A stretch of DNA of 64,000 bases from assembly GCF_038024855.1 (NCBI RefSeq), contig NZ_CP139089.1, positions 3,809,501-3,873,500 of the forward strand, in the 5' to 3' direction. The translations under genes and the position numbers were made by a program. Every line of letters starts with the position of its first letter. The first letter of the stretch is position 1. The notes below the pieces were generated by a model. It was not told the origin of the DNA. It saw nothing but the letters and a program-made list of their open reading frames with translations, and did not search any database. Below, one piece after another: positions 51,761-59,386 of this stretch. Source of the DNA: Methylocella tundrae. Lineage in GTDB: Bacteria; Pseudomonadota; Alphaproteobacteria; Rhizobiales; Beijerinckiaceae.

Positions 51761-52771
51761 ATGCCACAAAACGCAGATCGATCCGAACCTGTCGAGATCA
51801 GCTATCGAGAGGCCGTGCGCGCTGCGATCCGCGATGCGCTCACGCGCGATCAGCGCGTCTTCCTGATGGGCGAAGACGTTGGCCGTTACGGAGGTTGTTA
51901 TGCGGTCACCAAGGGACTTCAGGCGGAGTTCGGACCGGAGAGAATCCGTGACGCGCCGCTGTCGGAGTCGGGGTTTACGGGCGCCGGAATCGGCGCCGCA
52001 ATGGCGGGCATGCGCCCGATTGTCGAATTGATGACCGTGAATTTCAGCCTGCTCGCGCTCGACCAGATTCTCAACTCCGCCGCTACCATTCGTCATATGT
52101 CCGGCAATCAATTCGGCGTGCCGCTGGTGATCAGGATGGCGACCGGCGCGGGCCGTCAGCTCGCCGCTCAGCACTCGCACAGTCTCGAAGGGTGGTACGC
52201 CCACATTCCAGGCATTAAAGTGCTCGCGCCGGCAACGCTCGAGGATGCGCGAGGCATGCTATGGACGGCCCTTCAGGATCCGGATCCCGTGCTGATCTTC
52301 GAAAACATCGTGCTTTACAATATGAGCGGAAAGCTCGCGGCCGATGCCGGCCCGGTCGAGATCGACAAAGCCGCGGTGCGCCGCGTGGGGCGAGATATCT
52401 CTCTCATCACCTACGGCGGATCGCTGTGGAAGTGTCTCGAAGCCGCCCGCATGCTCGCGGATGAAAATATCGAGGCGGAAGTCATCGATCTGCGCAGCTT
52501 GCGGCCGCTGGATGATGTGACGATCATCGCATCGGTGAGCAAAACGCGGCGCGCCATCGTAGTCGATGAAGGCTGGCGCAGCGGCAGCATTTCGGCGGAA
52601 ATTTGTACACGCGTCATCGAGCAGGCGTTCTGGGAGCTCGATGCGCCGCCAGGCCGCGTCTGCAGCGAGGAGGCGCCGATTCCCTATCCGCGCCATCTTG
52701 AGCAGGCTGCAATCCCCCAGGCGCCGAAAATTGTCGCGGCGGTGAAATCCGCGCTTGTGCGCGAAAGGTGA
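51761..52771 (+). CDS. pdhB: Pyruvate/2-oxoacid dehydrogenase E1 beta subunit
   Basis: Second half of the E1 heterotetramer, 336 residues. Signatures are [40 protein letters not shown], and the late EEAPIPYP. A conserved potassium/TPP contact region ([15 protein letters not shown]) is intact. I start at 51761; an ATG at 51722 inside pdhA is an alternative without a better site. The next gene starts four bases after the stop. Confidence 0.93.
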   Translation: MPQNADRSEPVEISYREAVRAAIRDALTRDQRVFLMGEDVGRYGGCYAVTKGLQAEFGPERIRDAPLSESGFTGAGIGAAMAGMRPIVELMTVNFSLLALDQILNSAATIRHMSGNQFGVPLVIRMATGAGRQLAAQHSHSLEGWYAHIPGIKVLAPATLEDARGMLWTALQDPDPVLIFENIVLYNMSGKLAADAGPVEIDKAAVRRVGRDISLITYGGSLWKCLEAARMLADENIEAEVIDLRSLRPLDDVTIIASVSKTRRAIVVDEGWRSGSISAEICTRVIEQAFWELDAPPGRVCSEEAPIPYPRHLEQAAIPQAPKIVAAVKSALVRER

Positions 52772-52775
52772 CGCC

Positions 52776-53975
52776 GTGGCCGAATTTCGCATGCCCTCGC
52801 TTGGCGCCGATATGGAGGCCGGAACGCTCGTCGAGTGGATGGTGAAGCCAGGAGATCGCGTCAAACGCGGCGAAGTCGTCGCCGTAGTGGAGACTCAGAA
52901 AGGGGCGATCGAGGTCGAAATTTTTGAGACTGGCGAGGTTGAGCAGATTCTGGTCGATCTTGGCGCCAAAGTGCCAGTCGGGACGGCGCTAGCGAAAATT
53001 CGTACGGAGCAGGAAGCCAGAGCCGGTATCTACGCAAAGCCTGCCGAAGCGGCTTCAGCGATGGCGCCTCCTGTAGCCGCACCCGCTGCGCAGCATCTGA
53101 TTTTGCCTTCGACGGCCCCAAGGCCGGCCCCTTTGGCGATCGATCGCATTCGCGCCTCACCTGCGGCGCGGCGGTTCGCTCAGACTCGCGATCTGGACCT
53201 TGCAGCGATCACCGGCAGCGGTCCGGCGGGCGCCATCGTTCTTCGAGACGTCGAACGCCATCTCACCGCCGTAGCGACGCCGGTGGAGAAGAAGTCCGCG
53301 CCGGGCCTCAACCTTGACGCTATGCGGGCGGCGATCGCCTCCGCCATGGCGCGATCGAAGCGTGAAATTCCACATTATTATCTTGAGCATCGGGTTGACG
53401 TAACGCGATGCGAGGCGTGGCTTGCGCAGGTCAATGCGGTCCGTTCGCCCGACAAAAGAGTGTTGATGGCCGCACCTGTTCTGAAGGCCGTTGCTTTGGC
53501 CGCGCGCCGCTTTCCCGCCTTCAACGGATTTTACCGGGATGGAAAATTCGAGTCGGCCTCCGGCGTCCATGTGGGAGTGGCGATCGCCATTCGCGGCGGC
53601 GGATTGGCGGCGCCGGCGATTCATGACGTCGACCAGCTCTCGTGCGACGAACTTATGGCGCGCACGCACGATTTAGTCCAACGCATGCGGACCGGTCGCA
53701 TCCGCAGTTCGGAAATTGCCGAATCTACCATTACCGTTTCAAGTCTCGGCGAACGCGGCGTCGAAGCGCTCTTTGGCGTGATTTATCCACCCCAGGTAGC
53801 CGTCGTGGGCGTTGGGAAGATCTTACCGCGTCCCTGGATCGTGGAAGGCGCCGTCGCGGCGCGCTCCATCGTCAGCATCACTCTTTCGGGCGATCACAGG
53901 GCCAATGACGGCCATGGCGGAGCTTTGTTCCTGGCCGAAATAGGTAAACTGCTGCAAGAGCCGGAGAAATTATGA
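52776..53975 (+). CDS. pdhC: Dihydrolipoamide acyltransferase (E2)
   Basis: Transfers the acyl group from E1 to CoA. The single lipoyl domain covers residues 2-77 with the lipoyl lysine at about 42 in VETQKGAIEVE (ETDKA is more usual). A linker follows, then the peripheral-subunit-binding domain (IRASPAARRFAQTRDLDLAAI) and the catalytic domain ending in the active-site motif SGDHRANDGHGGALFL (usual DHRxxDG). The start is a GTG at 52776 with AAAGGTGA upstream. Its stop overlaps the ACP start (ATGA). No E3 gene lies in the operon, so a shared lipoamide dehydrogenase elsewhere is assumed. Confidence 0.93.
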   Translation: MAEFRMPSLGADMEAGTLVEWMVKPGDRVKRGEVVAVVETQKGAIEVEIFETGEVEQILVDLGAKVPVGTALAKIRTEQEARAGIYAKPAEAASAMAPPVAAPAAQHLILPSTAPRPAPLAIDRIRASPAARRFAQTRDLDLAAITGSGPAGAIVLRDVERHLTAVATPVEKKSAPGLNLDAMRAAIASAMARSKREIPHYYLEHRVDVTRCEAWLAQVNAVRSPDKRVLMAAPVLKAVALAARRFPAFNGFYRDGKFESASGVHVGVAIAIRGGGLAAPAIHDVDQLSCDELMARTHDLVQRMRTGRIRSSEIAESTITVSSLGERGVEALFGVIYPPQVAVVGVGKILPRPWIVEGAVAARSIVSITLSGDHRANDGHGGALFLAEIGKLLQEPEKL

Positions 53976-54217
53976 AAGATCTCGATATCCGCACGGCATT
54001 AAAGGAGGAACTCGGAAACATTGCGCCTGAAATCGATATAAATTCGGTTGATCCCGCCGCAGACCTGCGGGATGCTCTTGATATTGATTCTATTGATTTC
54101 CTTAATTTTATAACTGCGATCCACCATCGCCTCGAGATCGAGATACCGGAGATCGACTATCCAAGGCTCAGGACGTTGGATGGGGCCGTCAGTTTTCTCA
54201 AAGAGAAGCTTGGGTGA
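53972..54217 (+). CDS. Acyl carrier protein
   Basis: 81 residues, acidic, with the phosphopantetheine serine at about residue 40 in ALDIDSIDFLNF. The third helix region reads EIEIPEIDY. The gene overlaps the E2 stop by four bases (ATGA), so it is part of the acs-pdhA-pdhB-pdhC unit. An ACP inside a 2-oxoacid dehydrogenase operon is unusual: it suggests that the acyl group may be passed to a carrier protein, or that the ACP serves lipoate supply. The gene is locally more AT-rich than its neighbours (around 54075-54120). Confidence 0.9.
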   Translation: MKDLDIRTALKEELGNIAPEIDINSVDPAADLRDALDIDSIDFLNFITAIHHRLEIEIPEIDYPRLRTLDGAVSFLKEKLG

Positions 54218-54266
54218 CGTCAACGGTCATCCGATTAAGCTGAGGATGATGATGTCCTTGTAGGGG

Positions 54267-54440
54267 ATGCCTTTGAATGCCAGTCCGCGAGTTCAGGGTA
54301 AACTGCACGCCGAAAGACCACTCAGCGCACCGGGCGGCGGCAAGCCTACGCAAGGCCGCGAAAAAGCCGCGCCTCACATCAAGGCCGAGCTAGCGCGCGG
54401 ACACCGGCCCGACCCTGCGGGGCTTCCTTTCAGACGATAG
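54267..54440 (+). CDS. Small ORF, 57 residues, unknown
   Basis: An ATG (54267) preceded by TAGGGG opens a 57-codon frame rich in Pro, Gly, Arg and Lys (contains EKAAPHIKAELARGHRPDPA and ends PFRR). I recognise no family. It is the only plausible coding stretch in the 436 bp between the ACP gene and the NUDIX gene; the rest of that gap (54441-54653) shows nothing. Could be a remnant rather than a gene. Confidence 0.25.
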   Translation: MPLNASPRVQGKLHAERPLSAPGGGKPTQGREKAAPHIKAELARGHRPDPAGLPFRR

Positions 54441-54653
54441 TCAGACGATCCTCGACCGAGCTGACGCCCGGCGCCGCCCAAGCCGCCTCTTCTATCGGCG
54501 CAAAGCGGCGCTCACCGCGCCTCATCTTCATCAACGAACTTGACGCTCTCGGTCGCTCATGCTCCGCCGGCTGCGTAGGCCGCCTCCATACGGCATGGCG
54601 GAATAAGTAGAGTCTGGCTCATAAGTTGGTCGCCATGGGCAGCGCCAAACGGA

Positions 54654-55130
54654 TCAATTGACGCCCCCATCGGGCCCAAAAAGCGCTTCGAGACGATCGA
54701 GCAGGATCTGCTGGCCGGGGAGGATCTTCTGGCGGGCCATCGGCAACGCAAACCAGGCGGCGCGATCGATTTCCGGAAAGGACTGCATGCGCCCGCTGCG
54801 AGGCGGCCACTCGATCTCAAACAAGTTGCTGCTGATGCAGGTCGCATCGAAATCGGCCTCCATGGTGAAGGCTTCGGTCTTTTTCCGCGCATTCTGCTGA
54901 ACGCTGCCAAGCGGCCTTAGCGCGCCCGCCGGCATGGCGCCTAGTTCTTCCGCGAATTCGCGGCGAGCGGCGGTTTCGGCATCCTCGTTCTCAGCCACTT
55001 CGCCCTTGGGAATCGACCATGCGCCAAGGTCCGTATTGCGCCAGAACGGACCGCCGGGATGCACGAGAAGTACAAAAAGCTGCCCATCCATGCGCTTATA
55101 CATCAAGACGCCAGCGCTCCTGAGGCTCAT
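54654..55130 (-). CDS. NUDIX hydrolase
   Basis: 158 residues cleaving a nucleoside diphosphate linked to another group. The Nudix box runs residues 43-66: GEVAENEDAETAARREFAEE followed by LGAM, with all catalytic Glu positions present. The start of the chain (SAGVLMYKRMDGQLFVLLVHPGG) matches the subgroup often called predicted NTP pyrophosphohydrolase/DNA-mismatch type. Its ATG overlaps the stop of the fragment upstream (ATGA). Substrate unknown. Confidence 0.9.
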   Translation of the reverse strand: MSLRSAGVLMYKRMDGQLFVLLVHPGGPFWRNTDLGAWSIPKGEVAENEDAETAARREFAEELGAMPAGALRPLGSVQQNARKKTEAFTMEADFDATCISSNLFEIEWPPRSGRMQSFPEIDRAAWFALPMARQKILPGQQILLDRLEALFGPDGGVN

Positions 55131-55336
55131 CTCTTCGGATCCAAAAACTCTACCGCAAGGTCAATTCCAACGCCTTCGTGTGGCGCTCCGCCAAATGAGT
55201 TTCGAATTATCGCGCTGTCTTGAGGTCGATGGCCGAATGGTCCTAACCTTCTGATCGCAGTTTGATTTGTCGATTCAGAAGCGAAGCCGCGCGCGAAGGT
55301 GTCGATATAGCCCTTCATGATCGCCGGCATCGACAT
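55127..55336 (-). pseudogene. Truncated NAD(P)H:quinone oxidoreductase (flavodoxin-fold) fragment
   Basis: 69 codons that open with SMPAIMKGYIDTFARGFASE, the segment found in the second half of flavodoxin-like NAD(P)H dehydrogenases (usual form MPAILKGxIDRVFxxGFAF). The FMN-binding N-terminal two thirds are missing, a TGA lies just upstream, and the later residues do not resemble the family. It overlaps the NUDIX start by four bases and may now only provide translational coupling. Confidence 0.6.
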
Positions 55337-55380
55337 CCGTCACAGCGGGTAGCGGCCGGCCAGAAGCGCCGGAGGTGGCG

Positions 55381-55950
55381 TCAGCTCGCGATCGGGCTCG
55401 CTGCCTCAGCGTGGGATACAATGCCGCCGTATATGCCGTCAACGTGGCGCCCGTCCGACGATAGCGGAGCTGCAAGAACCTCGATCCACTGGCGACGGCC
55501 CGGCTTGACGCGAAGCTCGAACGCCGCGGCCAAAGGCTCGGCCGTTTCAGCGACCGTCTCAAAAAGCCGCCGCAGACGCGCGGTGATGCGCGGCGCGAGC
55601 ATTTTCGAAAGCCTTTTTTCTTGGGACGCCAATCCCAGGAGACGACCTGCTTCAGGCCCGGTCCGACTCGCTTCCCATTCATTCGTCCCGTCAGATCGCT
55701 GGAACACGAAAATACCGGCCGCAATTTCGTCCGGTCCCTGAGCAAGATCGGCGGCGGTCGGCATGAGCCGGCTTCCACGCTTGTCGCGCCAGAATTCAAG
55801 CTCTAGCCTCAAAAGCGGGTCGCTCGCATCGGCGGCGTCAAGGCGATTGAAAAGGCGCGCGAGATGGGGCGGCGCCACGGCGAGCGTGGTCAAGTCATTC
55901 CCCCACGTGCTCGGTCTTCGGCAGCCATCCAACGAGCCACGGATCAACAT
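55381..55950 (-). CDS. PAS-like (PAS_5-type) sensor domain protein
   Basis: About 189 residues. The pattern LLRLELEFWRDKRGSRLMPT with ADLAQGPDEIAAGIFVFQ resembles the alphaproteobacterial PAS_5 family (a conserved FWxxKRGxRxMPxRxDxxP opening), followed by a PAS-like ending AAPLSSDGRHVDGIYGGIV. No output domain is attached. A TTG at 55893 with GGGGGA five bases upstream is an attractive alternative start and would move the coding region away from the FixK-type box in the divergent promoter. Ligand and partner unknown. Confidence 0.6.
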   Translation of the reverse strand: MLIRGSLDGCRRPSTWGNDLTTLAVAPPHLARLFNRLDAADASDPLLRLELEFWRDKRGSRLMPTAADLAQGPDEIAAGIFVFQRSDGTNEWEASRTGPEAGRLLGLASQEKRLSKMLAPRITARLRRLFETVAETAEPLAAAFELRVKPGRRQWIEVLAAPLSSDGRHVDGIYGGIVSHAEAASPIAS

Positions 55951-55973
55951 GAGGGCGCCGAAGACTCCTCTCC

Positions 55974-55987
55974 TTGATCTGCGTCAA
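55974..55987. promoter_or_regulatory. FixK/FNR-type box in the PAS/kinase divergent promoter
   Basis: TTGAT-CTGC-GTCAA fits TTGA-N6-TCAA, the FixK-type core, and misses the FNR consensus by one base. A TATGAT hexamer at 56006-56011 lies toward the kinase gene. It could serve either divergent gene. Confidence 0.5.
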
Positions 55988-56029
55988 CACTTTACGCATC
56001 GAATTTATGATGAGTAAATAGTCAGTCAG

Positions 56030-57076
56030 ATGATCGAGCGCAACGTGACGGATATTCCCGAGACCTCCCTCGAGGAGAAGGTCTGTTTCCTCAAGAGCCC
56101 AGCGGCCTACCGCCCTCAGCCGGCGAAGGTTGAGGTTGAGGAAACCCATATGTCTTGGGTCTTTCTGGCGGGAGATCGCGTTTATAAGTTGAAGAAGCCG
56201 GTCCGCCATTCCTTCCTCGACTTCGGGTCTATCGAAGCGCGTGAGAAGAACTGTCGCGAGGAGCTTCGACTCAATCGTCGTCTGGCGCAGGATATCTATC
56301 TCGGCGTGGCGCCGTTGACTCGGAACGATAGTGGACGCCTCTCGATAGACGGGGAAGGGCGTCCAGTTGACTGGCTGGTCGTCATGCGACGCCTGCCACG
56401 GGATCGCATGCTCGACAGCGCCATTATCGCCCACACTCTCAGCGGCGCGGAAATAGCGTCCGTCGCTGAGCGGCTCGTCGGCTTCTACAAGCACGCTCAG
56501 CCCGCGGATCTCGCGCCGGCGGCCTATGTGGCGCAATTCATTGAAGAGCACGCCCGGAACGAAGCCGTGCTGACCGCTCCGCAATTCGACCTCGATGGTG
56601 GGCGCATCGAACGGCTTTTGGGTCTTGTCGAGGATACTTTGCGCAGCGGCCTCCTGGAGACGCGCGCCGAAAGCGGCCGGATCGTCGAGGGACACGGCGA
56701 CCTGAGGCCGGAGCATGTCTGCCTCAGCCAACCGCCGGTCATTATTGACTGCCTGGAGTTCAATCGGCGGCTCCGCCTTGTCGATCCGGTGGATGAGCTC
56801 ACCTATCTCGGCCTCGAATGCAGCCGTCTGGGGGCGGACTGGGTAGAGCCAGTCCTCTTGAGTGTCTACGTTAAGAGTTCAGGCGACGACACGCCGTCGC
56901 CGGAGCTCGTTTCATTCTATCGGACCTACCGCGCCTGTTTGCGCGCCCGATTATCGCTCGTCCACATTCTGGAGCATGACCAGCGCAAGCCGAAGAAATG
57001 GTTGCCCCTGGCCAAACAATATTTGGACATTGCCGCGTCGGCTAGCCTTAGCCCCGACGTTCCAGCGGCGCAATGA
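56030..57076 (+). CDS. Aminoglycoside-phosphotransferase-like kinase (COG2187 type)
   Basis: 348 residues of the protein-kinase-like APH fold. The glycine/ATP part is near WVFLAGDRVYKLKKPVRHSF; the catalytic loop reads VEGHGDLRPEHVCL and the metal-binding part IIDCLEFNRRLRLVDPVDEL. COG2187 proteins often carry a C-terminal P-loop AAA domain; this one is the kinase half only. The substrate is unknown for the family. Its stop overlaps the next start (ATGA), so it is coupled to the CapA-like gene. A FixK-type box lies 43 bp upstream. Confidence 0.8.
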   Translation: MIERNVTDIPETSLEEKVCFLKSPAAYRPQPAKVEVEETHMSWVFLAGDRVYKLKKPVRHSFLDFGSIEAREKNCREELRLNRRLAQDIYLGVAPLTRNDSGRLSIDGEGRPVDWLVVMRRLPRDRMLDSAIIAHTLSGAEIASVAERLVGFYKHAQPADLAPAAYVAQFIEEHARNEAVLTAPQFDLDGGRIERLLGLVEDTLRSGLLETRAESGRIVEGHGDLRPEHVCLSQPPVIIDCLEFNRRLRLVDPVDELTYLGLECSRLGADWVEPVLLSVYVKSSGDDTPSPELVSFYRTYRACLRARLSLVHILEHDQRKPKKWLPLAKQYLDIAASASLSPDVPAAQ

Positions 57077-58281
57077 TCCGATCGCCTTCGTCAAAGGCGA
57101 TCGAAAGCAGGGTATTGAGCATGAGCCCCTCGGCTCGGTCCACATTCGACTCCCCGGCGCCGCGCCAAGTCATTCGCGTCTTTCTCTGCGGCGACGTGAT
57201 GACGGGGCGCGGCATCGATCAGATCTTGCCGCATCCATGCGACCCTAGTCTGCATGAAGATTATGTGCATTCGGCAAATAGATATGTTCGTCTCGCCGAG
57301 CAGGCGAACGGATCGATTCCAGCGCCGGTTGCGCCGTCCTATATCTGGGGCGCCGCTTTGGACGAGCTGAACCGGAAGGCACCCGACGCTCGCATCATCA
57401 ATCTCGAAACCAGCATTACGCGTAGCGACGCCTATGCTGAAAAAGGCATCAACTATCGAATGAGCCCGGAAAACGCCGCGTGCCTGCCTGCCGCCGGCGT
57501 CGATTGCTGCGCCCTCGGCAACAACCATGTCCTCGACTGGGGGCGCGCCGGACTGCTCGAAACATTGGCCACGCTCGAACGTTTGGGGATCAGGACCGCC
57601 GGAGCTGGCCGCGATCTGGCGCAAGCGCGCGCGCCGGCGATCCTCGAGATCGCCGGCAAAGGACGCTTGCTGGTATTTTCTTTCGCGTCCCCGACGAGCG
57701 GCGTCCCACGGAATTGGGGAGCGACTCCGGTGGCCGCTGGCGTGAACCTTCTCTCCGACTTTGCCGATGAAAGCGTCGCGCGGATCGCGGAACAGGTGGA
57801 GAGCGTACGGCGGCCAGGCGATCTGGTCATCGCGTTCATTCATTGGGGAGCAAATTGGGGATATGAGGTTCCAGAAGAGCAACGACGATTTGCGCGCGGC
57901 CTCATCGATCAGGCCAATGTTTCTCTTGTCCACGGCCATTCCTCGCACCACGCGAAAGCCATCGAAATTTACATGGATCGACTGATCCTCTATGGCTGCG
58001 GCGACTTCCTGAACGATTATGAGGGCATTCGCGGCTACGAGGAATTTCGCGGCGATCTCGCCGTGATGTATTTCGCCGGTTTCGATGCCTTGACCGGACA
58101 TCTTGCGAGTCTCGAACTCTCGGTGCTTCAAATCCGGCGTTTTCAGCTTGTTCCAGCATCGAGAGCTGATGTCGAGTGGATGCGCCGGACGCTCGATCGC
58201 GAAAGCTCTCCGTTCGGCGCGCGGGTCCGCCTGACGCCACACGGGAGACTGACGCTGCGCTGGCGTGATGCGGTCGGTTGA
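57073..58281 (+). CDS. CapA-family metallophosphatase-like protein
   Basis: 402 residues resembling PgsA/CapA (poly-gamma-glutamate synthesis) proteins of the calcineurin-like fold. Visible motifs are FLCGDVMTGRGIDQIL, INLETSITRSD, CCALGNNHVLDWG, FIHWGANWGYEV and LVHGHSSHHAKAIEIY, the expected Asp/Asn/His metal ligands. There is no signal peptide. It overlaps the kinase gene by four bases (ATGA); an ATG at 57121 with GCAGGG upstream is an alternative start. No capsule-synthesis genes are nearby, so the CapA name should not be read as a capsule function. Confidence 0.85.
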   Translation: MIRSPSSKAIESRVLSMSPSARSTFDSPAPRQVIRVFLCGDVMTGRGIDQILPHPCDPSLHEDYVHSANRYVRLAEQANGSIPAPVAPSYIWGAALDELNRKAPDARIINLETSITRSDAYAEKGINYRMSPENAACLPAAGVDCCALGNNHVLDWGRAGLLETLATLERLGIRTAGAGRDLAQARAPAILEIAGKGRLLVFSFASPTSGVPRNWGATPVAAGVNLLSDFADESVARIAEQVESVRRPGDLVIAFIHWGANWGYEVPEEQRRFARGLIDQANVSLVHGHSSHHAKAIEIYMDRLILYGCGDFLNDYEGIRGYEEFRGDLAVMYFAGFDALTGHLASLELSVLQIRRFQLVPASRADVEWMRRTLDRESSPFGARVRLTPHGRLTLRWRDAVG

Positions 58282-58484
58282 CGTGCTGACATGCATATGG
58301 CGCGTTCTTGTGCCCAGCGCCGATCTCATGATTAACGCTTCACCGAGGAGCGCGATCAACGCCGCCGCCCGCCTTGCGTGCGAGAGCTGGCGCACCTCAT
58401 AGGCTAGACGCGTGCGACCGAGCTCAAGTTTAGCCGCAGCCGCATGACGGACCATACCGCCGAGTCCTCCACGAGAGCCGCGAC
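58282..58484. other. Intergenic stretch after the CapA-like gene
   Basis: About 200 bp without a recognisable gene. A minus-strand frame starting near 58450 reads as a helix-rich peptide, but it stays open through the CapA-like gene and has no family. Confidence 0.3.
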
Positions 58485-58984
58485 TCAAAACACAAGGAGA
58501 TCTGTGAGCGGCTGGTCGTGGAGCCGGGCGATCGCCTCGGCCAGCAGCGGCGCAGCCGACGCGATGGCGAGCTTGTCTCGGACGGGACCAGCCGGAAGCC
58601 GGAAGGGAGGAACCGTATCGGTCGTGATGATGCGCTCGATGGCCGGGTCGGCCAGCGTCTTCTCGGCGCCCGGCATGAAGAGGCCGTGCGCGATGCAGGC
58701 GATGATCCACCGCGCGCCGCGATCCACGCGCGGCATGAGCCGCGCGTACGAGCGTTCCGCCCGTGCTGACGAGATCGTCGACGATTATGCAGACGGCCCC
58801 CGCGACGTCGCAAGCGAAAAGGTCGCCGGAGACAACGCCGGCGCTGCGATGCTTTTCCGCGAATGCTTTGCCGACCGGCCGGCCCGTGGACGCCTCCAGC
58901 GCTTCGCGGAGCAAGTCGCCCGAGGAGCCGGCTGATCGCTTGGCCAAGCCCTTCGGTTCCCTTCAACGCGAACAAGCTCAGCCG
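58485..58984 (-). pseudogene. Ribose-phosphate pyrophosphokinase remnant (prs paralogue)
   Basis: Three pieces in different frames follow the order of a ribose-phosphate pyrophosphokinase. First LFALKGTEGLGQAISRL (N-terminus, about 58935-58984). Then EALEASTGRPVGKAFAEKHR through SAGVVSGDLFACDVAG to the PRPP motif IVDDLVSTGGTLVRAA (about 58730-58920). Then GARWIIACIAHGLFMPGAEK and TTDTVPPF to the C-terminus (58485-58725). The middle of the protein, about 165 codons, is missing and at least two frameshifts are present, so the gene is dead. A similar paralogue is commonly found in low-oxygen gene clusters. Confidence 0.8.
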
Positions 58985-59386
58985 GCCGCCAGATATAGGC
59001 CGAACATGCGAGGGCGACCAGATGCGAGGTTTCGCCATCAGCCGCGTCTCCGTTTGGCGGGACCAATGCTCGCCTCGCATAAGCTTTGGTTTGTTGTATC
59101 GGCGCGCCTTGAGCGGCATCAAGCCGCGCGGCTGCATCCGTCTCGACGTTGGTCCCTTGAGGCGCCGCCAGTCATGCTTCGTAAATGGCTCGCGCGGCTT
59201 CGTGCCGAGGACGTCGCCAGGCCGCAGGATTGTTCGTTCAGGCGGCATCGACTAACGTTCCAGGCAGCTGCCTGCAATTAAATTGCGGGCGTCCCAACAC
59301 GATTGTCCCGCCACCGTTGATCGTGATCAAAGGGCTCGATCTCTGGTTGGAGCAGGCTCGCAACCTCAGCCAGGTAGAGGAAGCTA
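58985..59386. other. Region upstream of ppsA
   Basis: 400 bp with no supported gene; the minus frame here is open but matches nothing I know. It carries the FNR/FixK box at 59317-59330. Confidence 0.35.
59317..59330. promoter_or_regulatory. Perfect FNR/FixK box upstream of ppsA
   Basis: TTGAT-CGTG-ATCAA matches the FNR/FixK consensus at all ten fixed bases and ends 56 bp before the ppsA ATG. With the box at -41.5 transcription would begin near 59365. The -10 region there is poor (near CAGGCT), as is common for activator-dependent promoters. Strong hint that ppsA is switched on when oxygen is low. Confidence 0.72.

Noticed and set aside
57091..58947. 618-residue minus-strand ORF spanning the CapA-like gene and the PRPP-synthase remnant
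   Set aside because: Only the first 75 codons resemble a protein (the PRPP-synthase piece). The rest is antisense to the CapA-like gene.
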